A stretch of 64,000 bases of DNA from Jannaschia sp. S6380 (lineage in GTDB: Bacteria; Pseudomonadota; Alphaproteobacteria; Rhodobacterales; Rhodobacteraceae): contig NZ_JALKAS010000002.1 of the NCBI RefSeq assembly GCF_023015695.1, forward strand, positions 248,001 to 312,000, in the 5' to 3' direction. The stretch's first letter is position 1; the number at the start of each line of letters is the position of its first letter. Positions 22,524 to 30,637 of this stretch are shown here, piece after piece. The notes beneath the pieces were generated by a model. It saw only the letters and a program-made list of their open reading frames with translations. It ran no database searches and was not told the DNA's origin. Both the position numbers and the translations under genes were made by a program.

Positions 22524-23438
22524 TCAGGCGAAGATCATCGAGGACAGCCGTCGCCGCCCGGCGAGGACCGCGGGATCCTTCGGGCCCGCCGCGTCGAAGA
22601 TCGTGAACAGCTGGCTGCGCGCGGCGCCGTCGTTCCAGTCGCGATCGCGGCGGAACAACTCCAGCAGGGTCTCGATGGCCCCTTCGGTGTCACCTGACGC
22701 CTGAAGCGCGGCTGCCAGGTCGAACCGCGCCTGGTGGTCCTCCGGATCCGCATCGACCGCCGCGCGCAGATCGGCGACGGGACCGGCATCGGCGGACTGG
22801 CGTGCAAGGGCCAACTGCGCCCGCGCCGCCTCGACCTCGGTCGCACCGGCGATGGCGGCGGGGGCCTGGTCCAGCAGCGCCTGGGCCTGGTCCAGTTCGC
22901 CCAGGGCCACATGCGCGCGGACGAGACCGCCATAGGCCGCGGCGTTCTCCGGCTCCTCGCCCAGGATCGCGGCGAATGTCTGGGCCGCGTCCACGGCGGC
23001 GCCTTCGGACAGCATCTCGTCGGCGGCGGCGATGGCCTCGGCCAGACCGTCATCTTCCTCGCCGCCCAGGGCGGCCGTGCGCTTGACGAACTCCTGCACC
23101 TCGTTCTGGCTGACGGCGCCCTGGAACCCGTCGACCGGCTGACCCTGCCAGAAGGCATAGACCGTGGGGATCGACTGGATGCGCAGCTGCGCGGCGATCT
23201 GCTGGGCCTGGTCGACATCGACCTTGGCCATGCGCACCTTGCCCTTGGCGGCGGTCACCGCCGCCTCAAGCTGCGGGCCCAGGGTCTTGCACGGGCCGCA
23301 CCAAGGCGCCCAGAAATCCACGATGACGGGTGTGGTCATCGACGCCTCGACGACCTCGGCCATGAAGGTGGCTTCGGTGACGTCGCGGATCAGGTCGGCG
23401 GGGGCGGCGTCGGGCTTGGCTTGGCCGAATTCGAGCAT
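22524..23438 (-). CDS. ybbN: Thioredoxin-TPR co-chaperone YbbN (CnoX)
   Basis: A 304-residue protein made of a thioredoxin domain (about 1-125) with the redox-active WCGPC motif (CGPC at 47-50) and a C-terminal helical TPR region (about 130-304). E. coli YbbN/CnoX has SxxC instead of CxxC and holds unfolded proteins under oxidative stress; here the intact CGPC suggests true redox activity, as in Caulobacter. It heads the ybbN-LON-Trm112 set and is preceded by xthA. Confidence 0.9.
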   Translation of the reverse strand: MLEFGQAKPDAAPADLIRDVTEATFMAEVVEASMTTPVIVDFWAPWCGPCKTLGPQLEAAVTAAKGKVRMAKVDVDQAQQIAAQLRIQSIPTVYAFWQGQPVDGFQGAVSQNEVQEFVKRTAALGGEEDDGLAEAIAAADEMLSEGAAVDAAQTFAAILGEEPENAAAYGGLVRAHVALGELDQAQALLDQAPAAIAGATEVEAARAQLALARQSADAGPVADLRAAVDADPEDHQARFDLAAALQASGDTEGAIETLLELFRRDRDWNDGAARSQLFTIFDAAGPKDPAVLAGRRRLSSMIFA

Positions 23439-23542
23439 GGGCGACTCCTGCGGGATACGGTAGGTCGGGTCGTTGCTGATCTAGGGGCGCGGGCCCGGCG
23501 GAGCAAGCGGGCCGTGCCCGCGGCAGCCCGGTCGCCCAGGTC

Positions 23543-24331
23543 CTACAGGTCGAAACGCGCCAGGACGGGCGCGTGGTCCGATGGCTTCTCCCAGCCGCGG
23601 ATGTGGCGCAGGATGCGGCTGGAATGCGCCGCGCCGGCGATATCGGGCGTGGCCCAGACGTGATCGAGCCGCCGGCCCTTGTCGGCCGCATCCCAGTCGC
23701 GGGCCCGGTAGGACCACCAACTGTAGAGCGGGCCGTCGGGAATGTCCTTCCGGGTCACGTCGACCCAGGCGCCGGAGTCCTGCGTCTGGGCGAGGGCCTC
23801 GACCTCCACCGGGGTGTGGCTGACGACCTTGAGGAGCTGCTTGTGCGACCAGACGTCGTCTTCGCGAGGGGCGATGTTCAGATCGCCCACCAAGATGGAC
23901 CGCGCCGGGCGGTCGGCATGGAACGCGTCGCGCATCGAGGTCAGGTAGTCGAGCTTCTGTCCGAACTTCTCGTTGATCTCGCGGTCCGGGATATCGCCGC
24001 CGGCGGGGACGTAGAAATTGTGGATCACCACGCCGTTCTCCAGCCGTCCCGCGATGTGCCGGGCGTGGCCGAGATTCGCATGGTCATGGGCCGAAACCTC
24101 CGTGATGGGCAGCTTCGACAGGATCGCCACACCGTTGTAGCCCTTCTGTCCGCGCGCGACCATATGGGTGTAGCCAAGGCTATCGAACTGTTCGCGCGGA
24201 ATCTTTTCGACCGGGGACTTGCATTCCTGCAGGCACAGGACGTCCGGTTCCTCCTCGCGCAGAAAGCGCAGAACCAGGTCTTCGCGCAGGCGGACCGAGT
24301 TGATGTTCCAGGTGGCGAGGGTGAAAGGCAT
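23543..24331 (-). CDS. xthA: Exodeoxyribonuclease III (AP endonuclease)
   Basis: Class II AP endonuclease and 3'-5' exonuclease for base-excision repair. The 262-residue protein has the family motifs LATWNINSVR at the start, LQECK for the metal-binding Glu, GYNGVAIL, LVGDLNIAP with the catalytic Asp/Asn pair, and the terminal KPSDHAPVL with the active-site His. The last ten bases before the ATG include no strong ribosome site. A 377-bp stretch without a gene lies upstream. Confidence 0.96.
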   Translation of the reverse strand: MPFTLATWNINSVRLREDLVLRFLREEEPDVLCLQECKSPVEKIPREQFDSLGYTHMVARGQKGYNGVAILSKLPITEVSAHDHANLGHARHIAGRLENGVVIHNFYVPAGGDIPDREINEKFGQKLDYLTSMRDAFHADRPARSILVGDLNIAPREDDVWSHKQLLKVVSHTPVEVEALAQTQDSGAWVDVTRKDIPDGPLYSWWSYRARDWDAADKGRRLDHVWATPDIAGAAHSSRILRHIRGWEKPSDHAPVLARFDL

Positions 24332-24708
24332 GCGCGCTCCGACGTTCGGGATTCGCAGGCTTTTAGCATGGCCACCGGATGCGCACCCCCCGTACGCGCG
24401 CCGCGCCGACGATTTTCGATACGCCTCGCGCCGCCTGCCGCCCCGGGCGTGTCGGCGCCCGCCGCGCCATGGGGCCGGACGTCCATGTCGGGATGTCGTC
24501 TGGAAGGGGTTCCGAAGGTCAGGTTAATGCCTGAGGCGGTACGGGTTGCGAAGACAGACGCGGCACCTGCGCGACGGACGCCGTGGGGATCGCGAACGTG
24601 ACGCGCTGCTACCATGGTCGGAGGTTCGATGCCGGCGAGGGTCCGTGACGCGTCGTCGACCGGCGGGCGCGATCCGGGCAGGCAGGCGACCCTTATCCGG
24701 GAGCGTAG
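24332..24708. other. Stretch without a recognisable gene, between DUF2461 and xthA
   Basis: Both flanking genes read on the minus strand, so this holds the xthA promoter and the trailer of the DUF2461 gene. I see no clear -35/-10 pair, terminator, tRNA or repeat. A 27-codon plus-strand frame at 24629-24712 has a GGAGG ahead of its ATG but nothing else in its favour. Confidence 0.5.
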
Positions 24709-25368
24709 CTAGAGCCGTTCGGCCAGGAAGTCGCGGAACGGCATCAACGCCTCGACCCGGTCGGTGAGGGCGGCGACCAGCCCGTCGCCCGTGTCGCGCC
24801 ACCCCGGCGGAAGCGGCATGCCGAGAGCCAGCGACTTGCGGCGCATCAACTCAGCATGGGGGTGGTCGGGGGAATAGGGCCGGGGCACGCGTTTCAGCGG
24901 CGCGGGCCCGATCTGCGCCAGATGGCCGCCGCTGTCGTCGATGATCGCGGCCAATCGGTCGCCCCAGCGGTCGACCATGGTGCGGTATCGGGTCAGCGCG
25001 TCCTTGTCGAAACCGGGCGTCCCGCAACCGACGAATGTGTCCTCGGGCCGGATACCGAAATAGAAGGCCGGCGCCAGGTCATCGGCATCCGCAGTCGTCC
25101 AGGTCATCGCCAGCATGGTCTTGTAGGGCGCCTTGTCCTTGGAAAAGCGCACGTCGCGATGGATGCGGAACAGTTTGGGGATATGGGCGTCGCCGGTGAT
25201 GCGGCTGATCTCCTCGGCCATGATCTCCGACAACAGCTTGGCCGGCGCCTCGATGTCGTCTTTCCAGCCCTGTTTGCGCGGCTCGAACCAGTCGCGGGAA
25301 TTGTTCGCGGCAAGCTGGCCGTAGAAGGCTTGCGCACGGTCCAGAAATTCGGTGAAGCCATCGGTCAT
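24709..25368 (-). CDS. DUF2461 domain protein
   Basis: A 219-residue protein of the DUF2461/TIGR02453 family, function unknown. The signature is clear: FLDRAQAFYGQLAANNSRDWFEPRKQGW at the N-terminus (adjoining segments), IHRDVRFSKDKAPYKTM in the middle and YYFGI-like AFYFGIRPEDTFVGCG. No catalytic site is known. The start MTDGFTEFL matches the usual family N-terminus. It is downstream of the response regulator but separated from it by a terminator and a probable small RNA. Confidence 0.87.
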   Translation of the reverse strand: MTDGFTEFLDRAQAFYGQLAANNSRDWFEPRKQGWKDDIEAPAKLLSEIMAEEISRITGDAHIPKLFRIHRDVRFSKDKAPYKTMLAMTWTTADADDLAPAFYFGIRPEDTFVGCGTPGFDKDALTRYRTMVDRWGDRLAAIIDDSGGHLAQIGPAPLKRVPRPYSPDHPHAELMRRKSLALGMPLPPGWRDTGDGLVAALTDRVEALMPFRDFLAERL

Positions 25369-25497
25369 GCCATGCGCCTTCGTCCGGTCCGTGACCACGA
25401 TAACGCAGAAGGGGACGCCATGTCCCGGACCCCCCGAAACGATCGCCGGTCGGCCGTCGAAGCGAGGGGCGTCGGGCCTCTGCGAAGGACGGAATGT

Positions 25498-25525
25498 CAA
25501 AGAAAACCCGGGCACGAAGCCCGGG
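25498..25525 (-). terminator. Rho-independent terminator
   Basis: Read on the minus strand, CCCGGGC-TTCGT-GCCCGGG is followed directly by TTTTCTTT. The seven-pair GC stem and T-rich tail make this a strong intrinsic terminator. It would end either read-through from the response regulator gene 130 bp upstream or the short transcript proposed at 25498-25573. Confidence 0.85.
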
Positions 25526-25573
25526 CGAGTCCAACAGGGAGGTTGCATCGGAAGATCCGCCGATGCCCGGTGT
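25498..25573 (-). ncRNA. Candidate small RNA of about 76 nt under a CtrA-type promoter
   Basis: The minus strand shows a complete small transcription unit with no reading frame. The promoter has a -35-like TTACGT (25608-25603), a 17-base spacer and a -10-like TAGATT (25585-25580); a perfect CtrA box overlaps the -35. The transcript would begin near 25573, fold a hairpin with seven-pair arms at 25545-25551 and 25560-25566, show CCTCCC (25542-25537) in a small CAAC/GTTG loop, and end at the terminator at 25498-25525. CCUCC loops are known from alphaproteobacterial anti-Shine-Dalgarno small RNAs. No homologue is claimed. Confidence 0.5.
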
Positions 25574-25579
25574 GTTTTG

Positions 25580-25614
25580 AATCTAATGACAGACGAAAGT
25601 TAACGTAAGGTTAA
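25580..25614 (-). promoter_or_regulatory. CtrA box and promoter (TTAA-N7-TTAAC)
   Basis: On the minus strand TTAACCTTACGTTAAC spans 25614-25599, a perfect match to the CtrA consensus TTAA-N7-TTAAC. TTAA is very scarce in this GC-rich window, which makes chance occurrence less likely. The box overlaps a possible -35 (TTACGT) with TAGATT seventeen bases on, the layout of CtrA-activated promoters. It points away from the response regulator gene, whose stop is 43 bases upstream. Confidence 0.6.
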
Positions 25615-25656
25615 TCTGCGCCGCGGCAACAATCGCGATGTCCTGTGACATAGCGG

Positions 25657-26343
25657 TCACGCCATCAGTCGGTATCCCCCGCTTTCCGTGACGAGGAGCC
25701 GCGCGTTCGACGGATCGGGTTCGATCTTCTGACGCAGGCGGTAGATATGCGTCTCGAGCGTGTGGGTCGTCACGCCGGCGTTGTAGCCCCAGACCTCATG
25801 CAGCAGCACGTCGCGCGCGACAGTGCCGTCGCCCGCCCGGTAGAGGAACTTGAGGATGTTCGTCTCCTTCTCGGTCAGGCGGATCTTACGGTCGTCCTCA
25901 GTCACCAGCATCTTCATCGCCGGCTTGAACGTGTAGGGCCCCAGGCCGAACACCGCATCCTCGGATTGCTCATGGGTGCGCAGCTGGCTGCGGATGCGGG
26001 CCAGCAGGACGGGGAACTTGAACGGCTTGGAGATGTAGTCGTTCGCCCCGGCATCCAGCCCCAGGATCGTGTCGCTGTCGGTGTCATGGCCGGTCAGCAT
26101 CACGATCGGGCACTTGACGCCCTGCTTGCGCATCAGGCGGCACAGCTCGCGCCCGTCGGTGTCCGGCAGGCCTACGTCGAGGACGATCAGATCGTAGAGC
26201 TGTTCCTTGGCGCGCGACATGCCGGTCGCGCCCGAGTCAGCCTCGAACACGTCGAAATCCTCGGTCATCACCAGTTGCTCGGCCAGCGCGTCGCGCAGAT
26301 CGTCATCGTCATCTACCAGCAGGATCTTCTTGAGGTTCGCCAT
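25657..26343 (-). CDS. OmpR/PhoB-family response regulator transcription factor
   Basis: Two-component DNA-binding regulator of 228 residues. The receiver domain (about 5-120) has the acidic pocket DDDDD at 11-15, the phospho-acceptor D56 in VLDVGLPDTDG, the conserved Thr in MLTGHD and Lys in SKPFKF. The C-terminal winged helix (about 130-228) carries RLTEKETNILKFLYRA and the recognition segment VTTHTLETHIYRLRQKIEPDP. No histidine kinase gene is adjacent, so it is an orphan here. It is divergent from ribA across a 167-bp region with nested inverted repeats. Confidence 0.93.
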   Translation of the reverse strand: MANLKKILLVDDDDDLRDALAEQLVMTEDFDVFEADSGATGMSRAKEQLYDLIVLDVGLPDTDGRELCRLMRKQGVKCPIVMLTGHDTDSDTILGLDAGANDYISKPFKFPVLLARIRSQLRTHEQSEDAVFGLGPYTFKPAMKMLVTEDDRKIRLTEKETNILKFLYRAGDGTVARDVLLHEVWGYNAGVTTHTLETHIYRLRQKIEPDPSNARLLVTESGGYRLMA

Positions 26344-26416
26344 CGGGTCGTCTCCGGTCTGTTCGTTGCCCTATTGGTGCCTGCATGGCCGCGATCAGGG
26401 AAGTCCGGGCGGGCGG

Positions 26417-26454
26417 TTTCACGGCGACGTGTCGCCAAGCGGTGAAATGTTTCA
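26417..26454. promoter_or_regulatory. Nested inverted repeats between the response regulator gene and ribA
   Basis: TTTCAC (26417-26422) and GTGAAA (26442-26447) flank the inner dyad GGCGAC-GT-GTCGCC (26423-26436), and the right arm also forms the palindrome TGAAATGTTTCA (26443-26454). The GTGAAA can therefore pair with either of two TTTCA copies. This could be an operator for a dimeric regulator or an RNA switch; nothing in the sequence decides. It is not an FMN riboswitch: the RFN core sequence is absent. Confidence 0.4.
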
Positions 26455-26464
26455 TAAGTGAAGG

Positions 26465-26483
26465 CCGGGGCCCGATACCCCGG
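26465..26483 (+). promoter_or_regulatory. Hairpin in the ribA leader
   Basis: CCGGGG-CCCGATA-CCCCGG forms a six-pair GC stem 27 bases before the ribA ATG. It lacks a T-run, so it is not a terminator in the usual sense. It may shape the leader RNA. Confidence 0.3.
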
Positions 26484-26510
26484 GACGATTGTTACAGGAT
26501 CTCACGCCTC

Positions 26511-27557
26511 ATGCTTGCACCGACGCCGTCCGAACTCGTGGCCCGTGCGCGCGCCGACCTGCGCGTCGGGCTGCCGGTGGCGGTGGGCGATATCCTTCTG
26601 GCGTCGGTCGAGGCGCTGCCGGCGGGTCGGCTGGCGGCGATGCGGGCCGAGGGCGCGCTGACGCTGGCGGTGTCGGGCCGCCGCGCCGAGACGTTGAAGG
26701 CGCGGGCCTATGACGGCGAAGTGGCGCGCATCGTGGTGCCCGAAGATGCGGATGCGGCCTGGCTGCGTGCGGTGGCCGACCCGGCCGACGATCTGCGCGT
26801 TCCGATGAAGGGGCCGCTGCGGACGCTGCGCGACGGCGATGCGGCGCCGTGGCGGGCGGGCATCGCGCTGGCGAAGGCGGCGCATCTGCTGCCGGCGGTG
26901 GTGGGCGTGGCGGCCCCCGCACCTCAGGGGGTGACCCGCCTGCCGTCGCTCACGCAGGACGCGCCCGGGATCGCGCCCCTGCCGGTGGCCGCGGCCCGGC
27001 TGCCGATGGCGGCCCATTCCAGGGGTCGGGTCCATGTCTTCCGCGAGGAGGGCGGCGGCGAGGAGCATTACGCCGTCGAGATCGGCACGATCGACCGCGC
27101 GCGACCGGTGCTGACGCGGCTGCATTCGGCCTGCTTCACCGGCGATGTTCTCGGCTCGCTGAAATGCGATTGCGGCCCGCAACTGCACGCCGCGATGGAC
27201 GCGATGGCCGCCGCGGGGGGCGGCGTGCTCCTCTATCTGAACCAGGAGGGGCGGGGCATCGGGCTGGCCAACAAGATGCGCGCCTACGACCTACAGGACC
27301 AGGGCTTCGACACCGTCGAGGCCAATCATCGGCTGGGCTTCGAGGATGACGAGCGCGACTTCCGTCTGGGCGCCGGCCTCCTGCGGCGGCTGGGGATCGA
27401 CGCGGTCCGCCTGATGACGAACAACCCCCGCAAGCTGGCCATGATGGCCGCACAAGGGATCGAGGTGACCGAACGCGTGCCGTTGCATGTCGGTTTGACG
27501 CCCGAGAACGCCGCCTATCTGGACGTCAAACGCATCAAGTCCGGCCATCTGGAGTGA
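26511..27557 (+). CDS. ribA: GTP cyclohydrolase II RibA with N-terminal extension
   Basis: Opens GTP to 2,5-diamino-6-ribosylamino-4-pyrimidinone 5'-phosphate, the first step of riboflavin synthesis. Residues about 160-348 form the catalytic domain with zinc ligands C208, C219 and C221 (SACFTGDVLGSLKCDCG), followed by LYLNQEGRGIGLANK and MTNNPRKL. The first 150 residues are an extra domain not found in the 196-residue E. coli enzyme and show no RibB motifs. The ATG at 26511 has AGGA eleven bases upstream; the frame is open further upstream, but into the promoter region. It overlaps the L,D-transpeptidase gene by GTGA. Confidence 0.92.
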   Translation: MLAPTPSELVARARADLRVGLPVAVGDILLASVEALPAGRLAAMRAEGALTLAVSGRRAETLKARAYDGEVARIVVPEDADAAWLRAVADPADDLRVPMKGPLRTLRDGDAAPWRAGIALAKAAHLLPAVVGVAAPAPQGVTRLPSLTQDAPGIAPLPVAAARLPMAAHSRGRVHVFREEGGGEEHYAVEIGTIDRARPVLTRLHSACFTGDVLGSLKCDCGPQLHAAMDAMAAAGGGVLLYLNQEGRGIGLANKMRAYDLQDQGFDTVEANHRLGFEDDERDFRLGAGLLRRLGIDAVRLMTNNPRKLAMMAAQGIEVTERVPLHVGLTPENAAYLDVKRIKSGHLE

Positions 27558-28087
27558 CGGTCGGGCAAGGTTCAGATCGGAACATCCCGAACACGACGAC
27601 CGGGGATCTGGTCGTGATCCCCACGGGCGTGCGGTTTCGCGGTCGGCGTTTCGCCTGCGTGATCGGGCGCGGCGGGACTACCGGCTGTAAGCGCGAGGGC
27701 GACGGTGCGACGCCGCGTGGCGTACATCGGATCGTGGGCCTGCTCTATCGCCCCGACCGGATGGCGCGGCCGGTGGGATGGGCCCGGCCGATCGGACCGC
27801 GGGACCTGTGGTGCGACGATCCCGGCGCGGCGGCCTACAACCACGCTGTGCGCGCACCCTTCGCCGCCTCTGCCGAGCGTCTGCGACGGGCCGACCCGCT
27901 CTACGATCTCGTGCTGCTGACCGACTGGAACTGGCCTGTGGCGCGGGCGGGGCGCGGGTCGGCCATTTTCGTGCATCGCTGGCGCCGGCCGGGCTATCCG
28001 ACCGAAGGCTGCGTCGCGTTCGATCCGGGCGACCTGCGCTGGATCGCCCGGCATGTACAGCCAGGTACCCGGCTGATCGTGGTCTAG
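27554..28087 (+). CDS. L,D-transpeptidase family (YkuD domain) protein
   Basis: A 177-residue YkuD-fold protein. The catalytic motif is HRWRRPGYPTEGCVAF, with H141 and the nucleophile C153. There is no signal peptide: the GTG start coupled to the ribA stop leads directly into the domain (GDLVVIPTGVRFRG), so the protein may be cytoplasmic or exported by another route. True transpeptidases need periplasmic access to peptidoglycan, so its target is uncertain. The stop shares a CTAG with the convergent YggS gene. Confidence 0.85.
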   Translation: MTVGQGSDRNIPNTTTGDLVVIPTGVRFRGRRFACVIGRGGTTGCKREGDGATPRGVHRIVGLLYRPDRMARPVGWARPIGPRDLWCDDPGAAAYNHAVRAPFAASAERLRRADPLYDLVLLTDWNWPVARAGRGSAIFVHRWRRPGYPTEGCVAFDPGDLRWIARHVQPGTRLIVV

Positions 28088-28737
28088 CCCGCCACGCGTT
28101 CCCCGAAGATCGCCGAGCCCACCCGGACATGGGTGGCACCGAAGGCGATCGCCTCCTCGAAATCGGCGGACATGCCCATGCTGAGGCCGGCGAGCCCGTT
28201 CCGCGCGGCGATCTTCGCCAGAAGCGAGAAGTGAAGCGAGGGCGCCTCGTCCACGGGCGGGATGCACATCAGCCCCGCGGGGGGCACATCCATCGCCCGC
28301 ATGTTACGGATGAAGGCATCGGCCTCGGCCGGGGGCAGGCCGGCCTTCTGCGGCTCCGCCCCGGTGTTGATCTGGACGAACAGGTCGGGGCAGCGTCCGG
28401 TCTCCTGCGCGATGTCGGCGATGCGGCGCACGAGCTTGGGCCGGTCGACCGAGTGGATGGCGTCGAACAACTCCAGGGCCGGGCGGACCTTGTTCGATTG
28501 AAGCGGCCCCAGCAGATGCAGCTCAATCCCCCGATGCGCGGCTTTCCAGGCCGGCCATTTGCCCTCGGCCTCCTGCACGCGGTTCTCGCCGAAGATGCGG
28601 TGGCCGGCGGCCAGGACCGCCTCGACCCGTTCGACGGGCTGGACCTTCGACACCGCGATCAGGGTCACCTCGGCGGGGCTGCGCCCGGCGCGTGTGCAGG
28701 CGTCGGCGATGCGTGCGGTGATCGTGGGCAGGGACAT
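28084..28737 (-). CDS. YggS-family PLP homeostasis protein
   Basis: Single-domain alanine-racemase-fold protein that binds pyridoxal phosphate and buffers its supply; no enzyme activity is known. In this 217-residue member the PLP lysine is K31 in LIAVSKVQP. FGENRVQE, LHLLGPLQSNKVRP, and the C-terminal LSMGMSADFEEAIAFGATHVRVGSAIFG (read in parts) are all typical. It converges with the L,D-transpeptidase gene, both stop codons lying on one CTAG. Confidence 0.95.
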   Translation of the reverse strand: MSLPTITARIADACTRAGRSPAEVTLIAVSKVQPVERVEAVLAAGHRIFGENRVQEAEGKWPAWKAAHRGIELHLLGPLQSNKVRPALELFDAIHSVDRPKLVRRIADIAQETGRCPDLFVQINTGAEPQKAGLPPAEADAFIRNMRAMDVPPAGLMCIPPVDEAPSLHFSLLAKIAARNGLAGLSMGMSADFEEAIAFGATHVRVGSAIFGERVAG

Positions 28738-28778
28738 CGGCGACCTCGGGCGCGAAAGGTGGGCGGGGCGTCAGAGGA

Positions 28779-28811
28779 CAAAAAGAAAAGAGCGGGCGCA
28801 AGGCCCGCTCT
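28779..28811 (-). terminator. Rho-independent terminator of the porin gene
   Basis: On the minus strand AGAGCGGGC-CTTGC-GCCCGCTCT is followed by TTTCTTTTTG. The nine-pair stem plus T-tract is the strongest terminator in the window, fitting a highly expressed porin mRNA that ends 26 bases upstream. Confidence 0.9.
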
Positions 28812-28822
28812 CTCCCGAAGTG

Positions 28823-28840
28823 CTGATCCGGTTGGATCAG
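28823..28840 (-). repeat. Inverted repeat at the porin stop codon
   Basis: CTGATCC-GGTT-GGATCAG is a perfect seven-base dyad that includes the TGA stop of the porin gene. With the terminator just downstream it would give the mRNA two adjacent 3' hairpins, which may stabilise it. Confidence 0.5.
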
Positions 28841-29802
28841 AAGCTCATGCTGACACCGAAGGAGAACGAGTCCTCGTCCGTGCCACGCTCGTCGCCGTTG
28901 GCGTAGCCCAGCTGGATCGCCGCGCCGCCACCGAGGTCGTAACCGGCCGACAGACCGTAACCGTCGGAGTCTTCGCCGGCGTCGTAGTCGAACTCACCGT
29001 AGTTGGCCGACAGCGAGATGGCGCCCGAGGAGAAGCCAACGCCCACACCGATGTGGTCGTAGGAATTCACGTCCGTCGGAGCATCGACCGTCAGGAAGCT
29101 GAGGCCGGCCTGGAAGTCGCCGAAGCCACCGTTGATCGAGGCGCCGATCGCTTCCCAGTCACCGGAGTCGATGCCCAGCGGCGTCGAGTCGTCGATGTCG
29201 GTGGCCTGGTAGCCGATGCCGACGCCGACGGTGTTGGCGCCGAAGTCGAACTGGTACTTGAAGCCCAGGCCGAGGATCGGGTCGCTGTCGTTGTCGTCGC
29301 TGTCGTCGATTTCGGCCGACACGGCAACGCCGAAGTCACCGAACGAGTAGTCGTAGCGAAGGATCTGGCCGTCGAACGTGCCGTCGAGGCCGGAGTTGCC
29401 GTTGTAACCGGCGTGCTCGGTCTCGTCGTCGTTGATGGAGCCGCTGTTGAACGCGACCTCGGTCAGGGCCCAGTCCAGCGCACCGTCGGTGTCGCCAAGG
29501 GTCAGCGTGCCGAAGCTGCCGGAGATGAAGACGTCGACGCCCTGGTTCTCATCTTCGTCGCCGAGGTTGCCGGCTTCGTCGAGATCGACGTTGGCACCGA
29601 AGGCCAGACCGCCATCGGTCTCACCCGTCAGGGTGAAGTCGACGTCGACGTCCTGGAAGAACTCGGTGTCGCCGCCGTTGTCGTTGGCGTGACCGTCGGA
29701 GTTGTAGATACCCATCTCGGCGTTACCGGTGATGAGGACCTCGGCTTGCGCGGCGCCGGCGAAGGCAACCAGAGCGGTCGAGGTAAGGAGAACTTTTTTC
29801 AT
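28837..29802 (-). CDS. Gram-negative outer-membrane porin
   Basis: A 321-residue general porin. The signal peptide is MKKVLLTSTALVAFAGAAQA, and the mature protein starts EVLITGNAEMGIYN and ends in FSFGVSMSF with the terminal phenylalanine needed for BAM insertion. Alternating strand segments rich in Gly, Asp, Tyr and Phe run throughout. The protein is strongly acidic with many Asp-rich loops, in line with a marine host. GAGGGA lies just before the ATG. It is monocistronic, with a strong terminator behind it. Confidence 0.9.
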   Translation of the reverse strand: MKKVLLTSTALVAFAGAAQAEVLITGNAEMGIYNSDGHANDNGGDTEFFQDVDVDFTLTGETDGGLAFGANVDLDEAGNLGDEDENQGVDVFISGSFGTLTLGDTDGALDWALTEVAFNSGSINDDETEHAGYNGNSGLDGTFDGQILRYDYSFGDFGVAVSAEIDDSDDNDSDPILGLGFKYQFDFGANTVGVGIGYQATDIDDSTPLGIDSGDWEAIGASINGGFGDFQAGLSFLTVDAPTDVNSYDHIGVGVGFSSGAISLSANYGEFDYDAGEDSDGYGLSAGYDLGGGAAIQLGYANGDERGTDEDSFSFGVSMSF

Positions 29803-30035
29803 GATTTCCCTCGTGTTTCAGTCGTCCCCACCACGGGAATCGCGTTGGGCGTAGATGTCGTTTCCACCATCGGGCTGAGTCCCGCAACGAAACGGGCGGG
29901 GTCGGCCCGGAATTCGCCCGATCCATGGTGCTTTCGTGCCACAGTGATGCCGGACCCGCCCAAGTCGCGCCAAGGTTGGCATCCGACTGTTGCCGGGGCG
30001 GCCCAGCACGTCTTGTTCGCGGGCCCGCGCATGGG

Positions 30036-30054
30036 CTAGTCAGGGCGCGACTAG
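30036..30054. promoter_or_regulatory. Dyad CTAGTC-N7-GACTAG upstream of the DUF3576 gene
   Basis: A perfect six-base inverted repeat spaced by seven bases ends 23 bases before the DUF3576 ATG, in the porin-lipoprotein intergenic region. Its size and spacing suit a dimeric regulator or a leader hairpin. No regulator can be named. Confidence 0.35.
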
Positions 30055-30077
30055 ACGGTGCGATCGGGGGACCAAGG

Positions 30078-30584
30078 ATGCGTAAGGCTGCAATGATGCG
30101 GGGGATGGCGACGATGGCCGTGGCCCTGACCCTGGCAGGCTGCGGCGATGGCACCGTGTTCGGCCAGACCCGCGAGGAGAGGATCGCGGCGCAGGAGAAC
30201 CCGCTGACCATCCGGCGCGAGGCGCAGCGCACCTCCAACCGGTCATCGCTTTTCGACCTGTTCGAGAATCGCGACGACCCGAACACGACGCTGGAGGTGA
30301 ACCGCTACCTCTGGGCGGCGTCGCTGGACGTGCTGTCGTTCCTGCCGGTGCAGAACGCCGATCCGTTCTCGGGCGTGATCCAGTTCGGCTACGGCACCCC
30401 GCCCGGTGGCGGGCGCGCCTATCAGGCGACGGTCCTGGTGCAGGACCCGGCGCTCGACGCGCGCAGCCTGAACGTCGCGCTGCGCACCCGCGGCGGCGCC
30501 GTCAGCCGCGACACGCAGCGCGCGATCGAGGACGCGATCCTGACCCGCGCCCGGCAGTTGCGCATCCGCGACGGCGGCCTCTGA
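30078..30584 (+). CDS. DUF3576 lipoprotein
   Basis: A 168-residue predicted lipoprotein: [22 protein letters not shown] places the lipobox cysteine at residue 22. The mature part carries the DUF3576 pattern [27 protein letters not shown] and ends in a helical segment ([19 protein letters not shown]). Function unknown; it regularly precedes leuS-lptE in this group, and an envelope role near LptE is a reasonable guess. AAGG precedes the ATG. Confidence 0.85.
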   Translation: MRKAAMMRGMATMAVALTLAGCGDGTVFGQTREERIAAQENPLTIRREAQRTSNRSSLFDLFENRDDPNTTLEVNRYLWAASLDVLSFLPVQNADPFSGVIQFGYGTPPGGGRAYQATVLVQDPALDARSLNVALRTRGGAVSRDTQRAIEDAILTRARQLRIRDGGL

Positions 30585-30637
30585 CATTCAAACGCCACGT
30601 CCCGACCGGGGCGCGTGGCGGCCCGAGGGACTTGAAC

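Noticed and set aside
24629..24712. 27-codon plus-strand frame with a GGAGG before its ATG
   Set aside because: Basic, low-complexity peptide with no promoter or terminator; overlaps the end of DUF2461.
26344..26510. Possible FMN riboswitch upstream of ribA
   Set aside because: None of the conserved RFN core segments is present; only simple inverted repeats are seen.
27778..30039. 753-codon plus-strand frame across the YggS and porin genes
   Set aside because: Covers two real minus-strand genes, a terminator and an intergenic region; no recognisable domain.
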